64,000 nucleotides of DNA from Pseudomonas syringae (GTDB lineage Bacteria > Pseudomonadota > Gammaproteobacteria > Pseudomonadales > Pseudomonadaceae), in the NCBI RefSeq assembly GCF_000737245.1, contig NZ_JPQU01000089.1:143711-207710 (forward strand), read 5' to 3'. Shown piece by piece: positions 1-9,891 of the stretch. A program made the translations under genes and the position numbers. The notes below the pieces were generated by a model. That model was not told the DNA's origin. It saw only the letters and a program-made list of their open reading frames with translations, and ran no database searches. Position 1 is the first letter of the stretch, and each line of letters opens with the position of its first letter.

Positions 1-993
1 TCATTCAACTGCGGCGATCTGCTCCGACGACAGCTCTGGTACAGCCAGATAACCTTTTCTCAGCCAGTCTGCCACCAGTGGCCATACCTCGCGCTGCGCA
101 CTTTTACTGACCAGCATGTGCACATGATTGAAATCTTCGCTGAAACCCTGCTCGCGCCCCAGACAAAGGAACTGGCGCTGGGCCGAGCCGATCTGATCGA
201 ACAGCTTGCGACAGGCCCAGACCGGGTCCTGAAAGTCGCCCGCGGCAGCCACCGCAAGCACCGGCACCTCAACCTTACTCAGGCCCGCCCACCAATCGGT
301 TTCGCGATCACCAAAGCGACCGAACAAACCGTGCCAGCTCAAGCTTTCCAGTACCAGCCCAATCGGCTCGTCCTCCGGACCACGCTTGAAACGCGGGCCG
401 GATATGTGGTCGAAGGGCTTGAGCAGCAAACGACCGGCCCATTGCACTGGAGGGATTTTCAACGGCCAGTAGTTGCGACTGACCTGGCTGCCGAACATGG
501 CCACGGAGGCTGCGCCAGCAGGGCCGAGATACGCACCGCCCAATGCGGCCGCCAGGGTGGTACCGCCCAGTGAATGGCCGATCCAGTGCGGAATCTGCCC
601 GCTCTGCTCACGAACAAAGGCCGCAATGGCTGGCACATCGTAACGGGCGTAATCGGCAACGCGGTTGTAGCGATAAGCCTGATTGCGCGCCGACAGACCA
701 TGCCCACGCATCTCCGGGATCCAGACATCAAAACCGGCACGCGCCAGGTACGCGCCCAGCCCGATGCCCTTCGGGGAATACCAGAAGCGGCGGTTGGAAA
801 AACTGCCATGCAGCAGAATGACCGGCACGCCGCGCACGTCCGGTTGCGCCACCAGACCCAGGCGGGTGACGGCGATTTCGACGCTGTAGTCAGGGCTGTT
901 GGCGGGCTTGAGGCGGTATACGTCTTCAATCAGATCGCCACAACGCTCGGCGCTGATCAAAGCCACGGGAAAGAGATTGCTGCTGCTTTGCAT
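1..993 (-). CDS. alpha/beta-hydrolase fold protein
   Basis: Predicted alpha/beta hydrolase of 330 residues; the substrate is unknown. The nucleophile elbow GHSLGG lies near residue 140 and is preceded by an HG oxyanion-type segment (LLHGSFSN) near residue 60. A late aspartate (AAGDFQDPVW) and histidine (FNHVHML) could complete the triad. I chose the ATG at 993, with GAG seven bases upstream, over the in-frame TTG at 1002. The stop codon is the first three bases of the window. The N-terminus has no convincing signal peptide, so it is probably cytosolic. It lies downstream of ppsA but beyond that gene's terminator, so it is probably transcribed separately. Confidence 0.85.
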   Translation of the reverse strand: MQSSSNLFPVALISAERCGDLIEDVYRLKPANSPDYSVEIAVTRLGLVAQPDVRGVPVILLHGSFSNRRFWYSPKGIGLGAYLARAGFDVWIPEMRGHGLSARNQAYRYNRVADYARYDVPAIAAFVREQSGQIPHWIGHSLGGTTLAAALGGAYLGPAGAASVAMFGSQVSRNYWPLKIPPVQWAGRLLLKPFDHISGPRFKRGPEDEPIGLVLESLSWHGLFGRFGDRETDWWAGLSKVEVPVLAVAAAGDFQDPVWACRKLFDQIGSAQRQFLCLGREQGFSEDFNHVHMLVSKSAQREVWPLVADWLRKGYLAVPELSSEQIAAVE

Positions 994-1045
994 ATAGCTC
1001 AAACGATAAAAGGACGGCTATGGACAAACCGTTCCGGGTAAACGT

Positions 1046-1084
1046 GAAAAAGCCCCGATCTGCCTGATAGGCAGATGGGGCTTC
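1046..1084 (-). terminator. intrinsic terminator of ppsA
   Basis: Read on the minus strand, AAGCCCC-ATCTGCC pairs with GGCAGATC-GGGGCTT and is followed by a short T run. It lies about 30 bases after the ppsA stop codon. Confidence 0.8.
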
Positions 1085-1115
1085 ACTCAATCAGATCTGT
1101 TCAGATCACATCAAT

Positions 1116-3491
1116 TCAAACAGGCGCCTGAGCTTCAGCCAGGAAGAACCAGGTTTCCAGCACGGAATCCGGGTTCAACGAAACGCTTTCGATGCCTTGA
1201 TCCATCAACCAGCGCGCCAGATCCGGGTGATCCGAAGGGCCCTGACCGCAAATGCCGATGTATTTGCCAGCCTTGTTGCACGCCTGAATGGCATTGGACA
1301 GCAGCTTCTTCACCGCCGGATTACGCTCATCGAACAGATGCGCGATCACCCCGGAGTCACGGTCCAGGCCCAGCGTCAGCTGGGTCAGGTCGTTGGAGCC
1401 GATGGAGAAGCCGTCGAAGTACTCGAGGAACTCTTCAGCCAGAATCGCGTTGGACGGCAACTCGCACATCATGATGATGCGCAGACCATTTTCGCCGCGT
1501 TTCAGGCCATTTTCCGCCAACAGGTCGATCACCTGGCTCGCTTCGCCCAAGGTACGAACGAACGGCACCATGATCTCGACATTGGTCAGGCCCATTTCCT
1601 CACGCACACGCTTGAGGGCACGGCATTCCAGCTCGAAGCAGTCGCGGAAGTTTTCGCTGATGTAACGCGAAGCGCCACGGAAACCCAGCATCGGGTTTTC
1701 TTCTTCCGGCTCGTACATCTTGCCGCCGATCAGGTTGGCGTACTCGTTGGACTTGAAGTCCGACAGGCGCACGATGACCTTTTTCGGGGTAAACGCAGCA
1801 GCCAGGGTGCTGATGCCTTCCACCAGCTTCTCGACATAGAAGCCGACCGGATCGTCATAGCCGGCAATGCGTTTATCGACGCTGTCCTTGATGTCCTGCG
1901 GCAGGCTGTCGTAATTGAGCAGCGCCTTGGGATGCACACCGATCATGCGGTTGATGATGAACTCCAGACGCGCCAGGCCAACACCGGCGTTGGGCAGCTG
2001 GGCAAAATCAAAAGCCCGGTCCGGGTTGCCGACGTTCATCATGATCTTGAACGGCAGATCAGGCATGGCGTCGACCGAATTGGTCTTGATGTCAAAGCCC
2101 AGCTCGCCTTCGAAGATATAACCGGTATCGCCTTCGGCACAGGAAACGGTTACGCCTTGGCCGTCCTGCAACAGCTGAGTGGCGTTGCCACAGCCAACCA
2201 CTGCCGGAATGCCCAACTCGCGGGCGATGATCGCAGCGTGGCAGGTACGGCCGCCGCGGTTGGTAACGATAGCGCTGGCGCGCTTCATGACCGGCTCCCA
2301 GTCCGGGTCGGTCATGTCGGAAACCAGAACGTCGCCGGGCTGGACCTTGTCCATTTCCGACACGTCTTTGATGATCCGCACCTTGCCCGCGCCAATGCGC
2401 TGACCGATAGCACGGCCTTCCACCAGCACGGTGCCGGTTTCCTTGAGCAGGTAACGTTCCATGACGTTGGCCTGAGCGCGGCTTTTCACGGTTTCGGGAC
2501 GCGCCTGAACGATGTACAGCTTGCCGTCGTCACCGTCCTTGGCCCACTCGATGTCCATCGGCGCCTTGTAATGCTTCTCGATGATCATCGCCTGTTTAGC
2601 CAGTTCGGAGACTTCCTCGTCACTCAGGCAGAAACGGGCACGCTCGGCAGGCTCGACGTCCACGGTTTTCACCGAACGTCCGGCCTTCGCCTCGTCACCG
2701 TAGATCATCTTGATTGCCTTGCTGCCCAGGTTACGGCGCAGGATGGCGGGACGACCGGCGGCAAGGGTGTTTTTGTGTACGTAGAATTCGTCAGGATTGA
2801 CCGCGCCCTGCACCACGGTTTCACCCAGACCGTAGGCGCCGGTGATGAATACGACGTCACGGAAGCCAGACTCTGTGTCCAGGGTGAACATCACGCCAGC
2901 GGTACCGGTCTCGGAACGAACCATGCGCTGTACGCCGGCCGATAGGGCTACCAGCTTGTGATCGAAGCCCTGGTGAACGCGATAGGAGATGGCCCGGTCG
3001 TTGAACAGTGAGGCAAACACTTCCTTGGCCGCACGGATGACGTTCTCGACGCCGCGAATATTAAGGAAGGTTTCCTGCTGACCGGCGAAGGAAGCGTCCG
3101 GAAGGTCTTCAGCTGTGGCGGAAGAACGCACGGCAACGGCCAGATTCGGGTTGCCTGCCGACAGCTCGGCAAAAGCAGTGCGAATCTCGGCGTTGAGCTT
3201 CTCGGGGAACTCGGCTTCCATGATCCACTGACGAATCTGCGCGCCGGTCCTGGCCAGTGCGTTGACATCGTCGACATCAAGAGCGTCCAGAGCTGCGTGG
3301 ATCTGATCATTCAGACCACTCAGTTCAAGAAAATCACGGTAGGCCTGAGCCGTAGTGGCGAAGCCACCGGGCACCGAAACGCCAGCACCTGCGAGGTTGC
3401 TGATCATTTCGCCGAGGGATGCGTTCTTGCCTCCCACATGCTCCACATCATGGACGCCGAGCTTATCGAGGGAAACTACGTACTCTACCAA
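1116..3491 (-). CDS. ppsA: phosphoenolpyruvate synthase
   Basis: Phosphoenolpyruvate synthase (pyruvate, water dikinase) makes PEP from pyruvate and ATP for gluconeogenesis in the cytosol. The 791 residues match the family length. The N-terminal ATP-grasp domain opens with HVGGKNASLGEM. The phosphohistidine swivel domain carries GGRTCHAAIIARELGIPAVVG near residue 420, with the catalytic His in TCHAA. The C-terminal PEP-binding barrel ends with the GSNDLTQ and CGQGPSDHP segments. The start codon is TTG: the codon at 3491-3489 follows GGAGAGATCACC, a good Shine-Dalgarno at normal spacing, and no upstream ATG fits. It is divergent from ppsR, and both start within 160 bases of each other, so they probably share a control region. 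Confidence 0.97.
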   Translation of the reverse strand: MVEYVVSLDKLGVHDVEHVGGKNASLGEMISNLAGAGVSVPGGFATTAQAYRDFLELSGLNDQIHAALDALDVDDVNALARTGAQIRQWIMEAEFPEKLNAEIRTAFAELSAGNPNLAVAVRSSATAEDLPDASFAGQQETFLNIRGVENVIRAAKEVFASLFNDRAISYRVHQGFDHKLVALSAGVQRMVRSETGTAGVMFTLDTESGFRDVVFITGAYGLGETVVQGAVNPDEFYVHKNTLAAGRPAILRRNLGSKAIKMIYGDEAKAGRSVKTVDVEPAERARFCLSDEEVSELAKQAMIIEKHYKAPMDIEWAKDGDDGKLYIVQARPETVKSRAQANVMERYLLKETGTVLVEGRAIGQRIGAGKVRIIKDVSEMDKVQPGDVLVSDMTDPDWEPVMKRASAIVTNRGGRTCHAAIIARELGIPAVVGCGNATQLLQDGQGVTVSCAEGDTGYIFEGELGFDIKTNSVDAMPDLPFKIMMNVGNPDRAFDFAQLPNAGVGLARLEFIINRMIGVHPKALLNYDSLPQDIKDSVDKRIAGYDDPVGFYVEKLVEGISTLAAAFTPKKVIVRLSDFKSNEYANLIGGKMYEPEEENPMLGFRGASRYISENFRDCFELECRALKRVREEMGLTNVEIMVPFVRTLGEASQVIDLLAENGLKRGENGLRIIMMCELPSNAILAEEFLEYFDGFSIGSNDLTQLTLGLDRDSGVIAHLFDERNPAVKKLLSNAIQACNKAGKYIGICGQGPSDHPDLARWLMDQGIESVSLNPDSVLETWFFLAEAQAPV

Positions 3492-3650
3492 GGTGATCTC
3501 TCCACTAACTGTGTTTGTTGTTGGGAAAAGCTCAGTTGCAGGGTGCGGGATGAACCGGCCCCTGAAAAAATTTGCGAATGCCAGTCACTCAGGCCCGCAA
3601 GCGCGCCTATGATATCCAACAATCGTCACTAGCTTAAGGCCAAGGCGCAA

Positions 3651-4469
3651 ATGAAACGATCCGCTTTCTTCATCTCCGACGGCACCGGAATTACTGCCGA
3701 GACTCTTGGCCAAAGCCTATTGGCACAATTTGAGAACATCACGTTCAACAAGTTCACCAGGCCCTATATCGACAGCGTCGAGAAAGCGCGGGCGATGGTA
3801 CAACAAATCAACAATGCCGCCGACAGGGACGACGTCAGGCCGATCATCTTCGATACCATCGTCAACCAGGAAATCCGCGAGATCCTGGCCACGTCCAACG
3901 GCTTCATGATCGACATCTTCTCGACCTTTCTGGCCCCGCTGGAGCAAGAGCTTAGTTCACACTCCTCCTACTCGGTGGGCAAATCGCATTCAATCGGTCA
4001 CAACTCCAATTACATGGAGCGCATCGAGGCGGTGAACTTCGCCCTGGACAACGATGATGGTGCCCGTACCCATTATTACGACAAGGCCGACATCATTCTG
4101 GTCGGCGTCTCCCGCTGCGGCAAAACCCCGACCTGCCTGTACATGGCCATGCAATTCGGCATCCGCGCTGCCAATTATCCGCTGACCGAAGACGACATGG
4201 AGCGCCTGCAACTGCCTAATGCGCTCAAGGAGCACCGTAGCAAGTTATTCGGCCTGACCATTGATCCAGATCGACTGACTGCCATTCGCCACGAACGCAA
4301 ACCCAACAGCCGATACTCCAGCTACGCCCAGTGCGAGTTCGAGGTTCGCGAGGTAGAAAGCCTGTTCCGCCGGGAAAACATCCCGAACATCAACTCCACG
4401 CATTTCTCGGTGGAAGAAATCTCCGCCAAGGTGCTGGTGGAGAAAGGGGTTGAGCGTAGGTTCAAGTAG
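3651..4469 (+). CDS. ppsR: PEP synthase regulatory protein (bifunctional kinase/pyrophosphorylase)
   Basis: DUF299-family protein of 272 residues. Family members inactivate PEP synthase by ADP-dependent phosphorylation of a threonine next to the catalytic histidine and reverse this with phosphate. The N-terminal FFISDGTGITAETLG segment and the P-loop-like GVSRCGKTPTCLYMA (about residues 150-165) are diagnostic. Its position directly divergent from ppsA supports the pairing. AAGG lies upstream of the ATG. A REP palindrome begins 15 bases after the stop codon. Confidence 0.96.
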   Translation: MKRSAFFISDGTGITAETLGQSLLAQFENITFNKFTRPYIDSVEKARAMVQQINNAADRDDVRPIIFDTIVNQEIREILATSNGFMIDIFSTFLAPLEQELSSHSSYSVGKSHSIGHNSNYMERIEAVNFALDNDDGARTHYYDKADIILVGVSRCGKTPTCLYMAMQFGIRAANYPLTEDDMERLQLPNALKEHRSKLFGLTIDPDRLTAIRHERKPNSRYSSYAQCEFEVREVESLFRRENIPNINSTHFSVEEISAKVLVEKGVERRFK

Positions 4470-4484
4470 GCTCGCGCCGTCGCC

Positions 4485-4574
4485 CTGTAGGAGCGCGCTT
4501 GCCCGCGATGCGGTGTGTCAGCGAAAAATCAATTGACTGACCTGACGCCATCGCGGGCAAGCGCGCTCCTACAG
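4485..4574. repeat. REP palindrome, family B (GCGCGCTTGCCCGCGAT type)
   Basis: Two inverted arms start CTGTAGGAGCGCGCTTGCCC and flank a 40-base centre. The right arm overlaps the prpF 3' end, so the TAG stop of prpF lies inside it. Confidence 0.9.
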
Positions 4575-5768
4575 CATTTCACTCGCCTGACCCGGCACCC
4601 TCACTACTCCCTCCATCAACACCCGCGCACTACGACTCATAATCGCCTTGGTGACATGCCATTCCCCATCCTTCTGCAACGCCTGAGCGCCGACGCGCAA
4701 GGTGCCAGAGGGGTGGCCGAAGCGTACGGCTTCCCGCTCGATGCCGCCCGCAGCAAGATTGACCAGCGTGCCAGGGATCGCCGCCGCGGTGCCGATGGCA
4801 ACCGCCGCGGTGCCCATCATCGCGTGATGCAACTTGCCCATGGACATAGCGCGTACCAGCAGGTCAATGCTGTCCGCCGCCACCGGTTTGCCACTGGAGG
4901 CGATGTAATCAGTGGGACCTGCAACAAACGCCACCTTCGGCGTGTGTTGTCGGGTGTTAGCTTCGTCCAGCGTCTTGATCAGCCCCATGCGCATCGCACC
5001 ATGGGCGCGGATGGCTTCGAACATTGCCAGCGCCTTGGGATCGCCATTGATGTCGCCCTGCAATTCACTGCCGGTGTAACCAATGTCCCGGGCGTTGACG
5101 AAAATGGTCGGGATGCCTGCGTTGATCAGGGTCGCCATGAAGCTCCCGACGCCGGGCACCTTAAGCTCATCCACCAGATTGCCGGTGGGGAACATCGAAC
5201 CGCCGCCGCCCTCTTCGTCGGCAGCAGGATCAAGGAATTCCAACTGCACTTCGGCTGCCGGAAACGTAACGCCATCCAGCTCGAAATCACCGGTTTCCTG
5301 CACCGCGCCAGCAGTGATCGGCACATGGGCGATGATCGTCTTGCCAATATTGGCCTGCCAGATACGCACCACTGCGACGCCGTTGTGGGGGATGCGTGAG
5401 ACGTCAATCAGGCCACTGCCGATGGCAAACGGACCCACTGCCGCCGACAGGTTGCCGCAGTTACCGCTCCAGTCCACGAAAGGTTTGTCGATGGACACCT
5501 GACCGAACAGGTAATCCACATCGTGATCGGCCCGATTGCTGCGAGACAGGATCACCGTCTTGCTGGTACTGGACGTCGCCCCGCCCATGCCGTCGATCTG
5601 CTTTTCATAAGGATCCGGGCTGCCGATGACCCGCAGCAGCAAGGCGTCACGCGCCGGACCTGGGACCTGAGCGGCTTCGGGCAAATCGGCAAGGTTGAAG
5701 AACACGCCCTTGCTGGTGCCGCCGCGCATGTAGGTGGCGGGGATTTTTATTTGTGGTGTGTGGGTCAT
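4569..5768 (-). CDS. prpF: 2-methylaconitate cis-trans isomerase
   Basis: PrpF converts the 2-methylaconitate isomer made by AcnD into the form processed further in the 2-methylcitrate cycle. The 399 residues have the conserved PrpF N-terminus (IPATYMRGGTSKGVFF) and the diaminopimelate-epimerase-like double fold. Other conserved segments are DGMGGATSSTSK near residue 60 and SGNCGNLSAAVGPFA near residue 100. It is the last gene of the methylcitrate operon, 140 bases after acnD. The last residue and the stop codon come from the arm of a REP element, so the native C-terminus may have been slightly altered. Confidence 0.95.
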   Translation of the reverse strand: MTHTPQIKIPATYMRGGTSKGVFFNLADLPEAAQVPGPARDALLLRVIGSPDPYEKQIDGMGGATSSTSKTVILSRSNRADHDVDYLFGQVSIDKPFVDWSGNCGNLSAAVGPFAIGSGLIDVSRIPHNGVAVVRIWQANIGKTIIAHVPITAGAVQETGDFELDGVTFPAAEVQLEFLDPAADEEGGGGSMFPTGNLVDELKVPGVGSFMATLINAGIPTIFVNARDIGYTGSELQGDINGDPKALAMFEAIRAHGAMRMGLIKTLDEANTRQHTPKVAFVAGPTDYIASSGKPVAADSIDLLVRAMSMGKLHHAMMGTAAVAIGTAAAIPGTLVNLAAGGIEREAVRFGHPSGTLRVGAQALQKDGEWHVTKAIMSRSARVLMEGVVRVPGQASEML

Positions 5769-5810
5769 GAATATTTGTCCTTTTTAGCGAATAGGGCCCT
5801 GATGCGATCC

Positions 5811-5900
5811 GTGGGAGCGAGCTTGCTCGCGAAGGCTATGCACCAGTCGATAGAAATATTTCGAATGTACTGGCCTCTTCGCGAGCAAGCTCGCTGCCAC
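5811..5900. repeat. REP palindrome, family A (GAGCTTGCTCGCGAA type) between acnD and prpF
   Basis: GTGGGAGCGAGCTTGCTCGC and its reverse complement lie about 45 bases apart and fill most of the acnD-prpF gap. Confidence 0.9.
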
Positions 5901-5908
5901 AAGGTCGA

Positions 5909-8500
5909 TCACGCCGTAGCACCCTCCAGAAAATCCTGCGCAAACCTCTGCAACACGCCACCCGCCTCATAAATCGACACTTCTTCAGCCGTGTCCAACC
6001 GGCAAGTCACTGGCACGTCCAGTCGCTCGCCATTCTTGCGATGGATCACCAGGGTCAAGGTACTGCGCGGAATGCGCTCGCCAACCACGTCAAAGGTTTC
6101 GCTGCCATCGATGCCGAGGGTATGCCGGTCCACACCGGGTTTGAACTCCAGCGGCAGCACGCCCATGCCCACCAGATTGGTGCGGTGGATGCGCTCGAAA
6201 CCTTCGGCAGCAATCGCCTCAACACCCGCCAGACGTACGCCCTTGGCCGCCCAGTCCCGGGACGACCCCTGGCCGTAGTCGGCACCAGCAATAATGATCA
6301 GCGGCTGTTTGCGCTCCATGTAGGTTTCAATGGCTTCCCACATCCGGGTGACCTGGCCTTCCGGCTCGATGCGGGCCAGGGAGCCCTGTTTCACCTTGCC
6401 GTTTTCCTGAACCATCTCATTGAGCAGCTTGGGGTTGGCAAAGGTTGCGCGCTGCGCCGTCAAATGGTCCCCCCTATGAGTCGCGTAGGAGTTGAAGTCC
6501 TCCTCGGGCAAGCCCATTTTCGCCAGATATTCCCCGGCCGCGCTGTCGAGCATGATGGCGTTGGACGGCGACAAGTGATCGGTGGTGATGTTGTCGCCCA
6601 GCACCGCCAGCGGACGCATGCCTTTGAGCGGTCGTGCGCCAGCCAGAGCGCCTTCCCAGTAAGGCGGGCGGCGAATGTATGTGCTCTGCGCACGCCAGTC
6701 GTAAAGCGGTTTGACCTGCTCGCCGTTGTCCGCCTTGATCTCGAACATCGGGATGTAGACCTGACGGAACTGATCTGGCTTGACGCTGGCCTTGACCACG
6801 GCGTCGATCTCTTCATCGCTGGGCCAGAGGTCTTTCAGGGTGACGGGATTACCCGCCTTGTCGACACCCAGCACGTCCTTCTCGATATCGAAACGAATGG
6901 TGCCAGCAATGGCATAAGCCACCACCAATGGCGGCGACGCCAGGAAGGCCTGCTTGGCGTAAGGGTGAATCCGTCCGTCGAAGTTACGGTTGCCGGACAG
7001 CACAGCCGTGGCGTACAGATCCCGGTCGATGACTTCCTGCTGGATTTTCGGGTCCAGCGCGCCGCTCATGCCGTTGCAGGTGGTGCAGGCAAAACCGACG
7101 ATGCCGAAGCCCAGGGCTTCCAGTTCGGGTAACAGGTTGGCTTCTTCGAGATACAGCTGAACCGCCTTGGAACCCGGCGCCAGTGAGGTCTTGACCCAGG
7201 GTTTGCGTTTCAGTCCGGCGGCATTGGCATTGCGCGCCAGCAAGGCCGCGGCGATCACGTTGCGTGGGTTGCTGGTATTGGTGCAGCTGGTGATGGCGGC
7301 GATGATCACCGCGCCATCCGGCATCAATCCCGGCTCGTTTTCCACTACACCGGAAATCCCTTGGGCTGCCAGTTCGGAAGTCGGCACCCGGCGATGAGGA
7401 TTGGACGGACCGGCAATATTGCGCACCACACTGGAAAGATCGAACGTCAGGACCCGCTCATAGACGGCAGTTTTCAGGCTGTCAGCCCACAAGCCGGACT
7501 GTTTCGCATAGGTTTCCACCAGCCTGACCTGCTCCGGCTCGCGACCGGTCAAGGTCAGGTAATCCAGGGTCTGCTGATCGATGTAAAACATCGCCGCCGT
7601 TGCGCCGAATTCCGGGGTCATGTTGGAGATCGTGGCCCGATCACCCAACGTCAGTGCGTTGGCACCGTCGCCGAAAAACTCCAGATACGCCGACACCACT
7701 TTCTCGGCCCGCAGAAACTCGGTCACTGCCAGCACAATGTCAGTGGCGGTAATCCCCGGCTGGCGCTGGCCGGTCAGCTCGACGCCGATGATGTCCGGCA
7801 GACGCATCCACGACGCCCGCCCCAGCATCACGCTCTCGGCCTCAAGCCCGCCGACACCAATGGCGATTACGCCCAGAGCATCCACGTGAGGCGTGTGGCT
7901 GTCGGTGCCAACCAAAGTATCCGGGAACGCCACGCCATCCAGCGCATGCACCACCGGCGACATTCGCTCCAGATTGATCTGGTGCATGATGCCGTTGCCG
8001 GGCGGGATCACATCGACGTTCTTGAAGGCTTTTTTGGTCCAGTTAATGAAGTGGAAACGATCTTCGTTGCGCCGGTCCTCAATCGCCCGATTGAGCTGGA
8101 ATGCATTCGCTTCGAAACCGCCATGCTCCACCGCCAGAGAGTGATCGACGATCAACTGGGTCGGCACCACAGGATTGACCAGCGCCGGGTCACCGCCTTG
8201 CAAGGCGATCGCATCGCGCAGGCCTGCGAGGTCAACCAGTGCGGTCTGGCCGAGGATGTCATGGCACACCACTCGGGCCGGGAACCACGGAAAATCCAGA
8301 TCCTGTTTACGCTCGATGAGCTGCTCGAGGGACGCGGTCAAGGTCGCGGGATCGCAGCGCCGCACCAGGTTTTCCGCCAGCACTCGCGAGGTGTACGGCA
8401 GGCCGTCGTATGCGCCAGGCTTGATTGCATCCACCGCCTCGCGGGCGTCGAAGTAATCCAGTGCAGTGCCTGGCAAGGGTTTACGGTGTACAGAATTCAT
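5909..8500 (-). CDS. acnD: Fe/S-dependent 2-methylisocitrate dehydratase AcnD
   Basis: Aconitase-family enzyme that dehydrates 2-methylcitrate in propionate catabolism; together with PrpF it replaces PrpD. The 863 residues match the AcnD length. The [4Fe-4S] ligands appear as SCTNTSNPRNV (about residue 415) and CTTCNGMSG (about residue 480). The C-terminal swivel domain has GADYGQGSSRDWAAKG. No prpD gene is visible in the operon, which fits the AcnD/PrpF route. It lies downstream of prpC across a 160-base gap containing a REP element. Confidence 0.96.
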   Translation of the reverse strand: MNSVHRKPLPGTALDYFDAREAVDAIKPGAYDGLPYTSRVLAENLVRRCDPATLTASLEQLIERKQDLDFPWFPARVVCHDILGQTALVDLAGLRDAIALQGGDPALVNPVVPTQLIVDHSLAVEHGGFEANAFQLNRAIEDRRNEDRFHFINWTKKAFKNVDVIPPGNGIMHQINLERMSPVVHALDGVAFPDTLVGTDSHTPHVDALGVIAIGVGGLEAESVMLGRASWMRLPDIIGVELTGQRQPGITATDIVLAVTEFLRAEKVVSAYLEFFGDGANALTLGDRATISNMTPEFGATAAMFYIDQQTLDYLTLTGREPEQVRLVETYAKQSGLWADSLKTAVYERVLTFDLSSVVRNIAGPSNPHRRVPTSELAAQGISGVVENEPGLMPDGAVIIAAITSCTNTSNPRNVIAAALLARNANAAGLKRKPWVKTSLAPGSKAVQLYLEEANLLPELEALGFGIVGFACTTCNGMSGALDPKIQQEVIDRDLYATAVLSGNRNFDGRIHPYAKQAFLASPPLVVAYAIAGTIRFDIEKDVLGVDKAGNPVTLKDLWPSDEEIDAVVKASVKPDQFRQVYIPMFEIKADNGEQVKPLYDWRAQSTYIRRPPYWEGALAGARPLKGMRPLAVLGDNITTDHLSPSNAIMLDSAAGEYLAKMGLPEEDFNSYATHRGDHLTAQRATFANPKLLNEMVQENGKVKQGSLARIEPEGQVTRMWEAIETYMERKQPLIIIAGADYGQGSSRDWAAKGVRLAGVEAIAAEGFERIHRTNLVGMGVLPLEFKPGVDRHTLGIDGSETFDVVGERIPRSTLTLVIHRKNGERLDVPVTCRLDTAEEVSIYEAGGVLQRFAQDFLEGATA

Positions 8501-8544
8501 GGCGCAGGGCCTCGATCACGGTAGTTCAGGAAAAAACACATCCC

Positions 8545-8635
8545 CTGTAGGAGCTCACGAGCACCGCGAGGCAGCGATAGCGATTTGCCTGTCACACCGT
8601 CATCGCTGCCTCGCGGTGCTCGTGAGCTCCTACAG
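8545..8635. repeat. REP palindrome, family C (CACGAGCACCGCGAGGCAGCGAT type)
   Basis: A near-perfect inverted repeat of about 36-base arms beginning CTGTAGGAGCTCACGAGCAC, between prpC and acnD. Confidence 0.9.
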
Positions 8636-8660
8636 AAACTCTGTTGATTTTTAGTTATGT

Positions 8661-9788
8661 TCAGCGTTTATCAATGCTTACGAAACTACGCTGCTCAACG
8701 CCCACATATTCGGCGCTGGGTCGGATGATGCGGTTGTTGGCACGCTGTTCAAAAACATGCGCCGCCCAGCCGGTCAGGCGCGAGCAGACGAAAATAGGCG
8801 TGAACAGCTTGGTGGGAATACCCATGAAGTGATACGCCGAGGCATGGTAGAAATCGGCATTGGGAAACAGTTTTTTCTGCTCCCACATGGTCTTGTCGAT
8901 GGCTTCGGACACCGGATACAGAACCGTATCACCGACTTCATCGGCTAGCTGTCTGGCCCAGCCTTTGATGACTTCGTTGCGCGGGTCCGACTCTTTATAG
9001 ATGGCATGCCCAAAACCCATGATCTTGTCTTTGCGCTCCAGCATGCCCAGCGTGCCTTTGATGGCCTCCTCGGCAGAGCTGAATTTCTGGATCATCTCCA
9101 TCGCGGCTTCATTGGCGCCGCCGTGCAGCGGACCGCGCAAAGTGCCGATGGCCGCCGTGATGCAGGAGAACAGGTCGGACAGGGTCGACGCGCAAACCCG
9201 CGCCGTGAAGGTCGAAGCGTTGAATTCGTGCTCGGCATAGAGGATCAGCGACACGTCCATGACCTTGCGATGCAATTCGCTGGGCTTCTTATCCAGCAAC
9301 AAATGCAGGAAATGCCCGCCGATGGAGTCTTCGTCGGTCACACACTCGATACGCTTGCCGTCGTGGCTGAAGCGATACCAGTAGCACATGATCGCCGGGA
9401 ACGCCCCAAGCAGCCGGTCGGTGGCGTCACGCTGCTGGTCGAAGCTGGTTTCCGGTTCCAGGGTGCCGAGCATCGATGCACCGGTGCGCATCACATCCAT
9501 AGGGTGGGTGTCGGCCGGAATGCGCTCGAGCACTTCTTTCAAGGCCTGCGGCAGATCGCGGAGTTTTTTCAGCTTCGCCAGATAGCTATCGAGCTCGGTC
9601 TGGGTGGGTAACTCACCGTAGAGCAGCAGATAAGCCACCTCTTCGAAGCGCGCCTGGGCGGCCAATTCTCTCACATCGTAGCCGCGATAAGTCAAACCGG
9701 CACCGGTCTGGCCCACCGTCGACAAGGCAGTCTGCCCGGCAACCTGCCCTCGCAGGCCAGCGCCGCTCAATACTTTTGCTTCAGCCAT
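8661..9788 (-). CDS. prpC: 2-methylcitrate synthase
   Basis: Condenses propionyl-CoA with oxaloacetate, the first committed step of the methylcitrate cycle. It is a type II-like citrate synthase fold of 375 residues. Visible signatures include GGANEAAM near residue 225 and GFGHAIYKESDPR near residue 265, with the catalytic His in GHAIY. I chose the ATG at 9788, preceded by GGAGAG, over an upstream in-frame TTG. It lies between prpB and acnD in a five-gene minus-strand operon. Confidence 0.95.
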   Translation of the reverse strand: MAEAKVLSGAGLRGQVAGQTALSTVGQTGAGLTYRGYDVRELAAQARFEEVAYLLLYGELPTQTELDSYLAKLKKLRDLPQALKEVLERIPADTHPMDVMRTGASMLGTLEPETSFDQQRDATDRLLGAFPAIMCYWYRFSHDGKRIECVTDEDSIGGHFLHLLLDKKPSELHRKVMDVSLILYAEHEFNASTFTARVCASTLSDLFSCITAAIGTLRGPLHGGANEAAMEMIQKFSSAEEAIKGTLGMLERKDKIMGFGHAIYKESDPRNEVIKGWARQLADEVGDTVLYPVSEAIDKTMWEQKKLFPNADFYHASAYHFMGIPTKLFTPIFVCSRLTGWAAHVFEQRANNRIIRPSAEYVGVEQRSFVSIDKR

Positions 9789-9891
9789 TGCTCTCTCCAA
9801 TGTTGGATTTTTTAGGGATTTGGCAATTCGTTTTCAAATTTGACGGTGTTCCCTATGGGAGATTCTATGTTTGCACGCAAGCGGATGCGAT

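Noticed and set aside
1197..2945. 582-codon plus-strand open frame opposite ppsA
   Set aside because: It is antisense to a certain gene, has no family motifs, and long antisense frames are usual in GC-rich coding DNA.
4485..4574. REP palindromes read as a CRISPR array
   Set aside because: They are isolated inverted pairs without regular repeat-spacer units and without cas genes.
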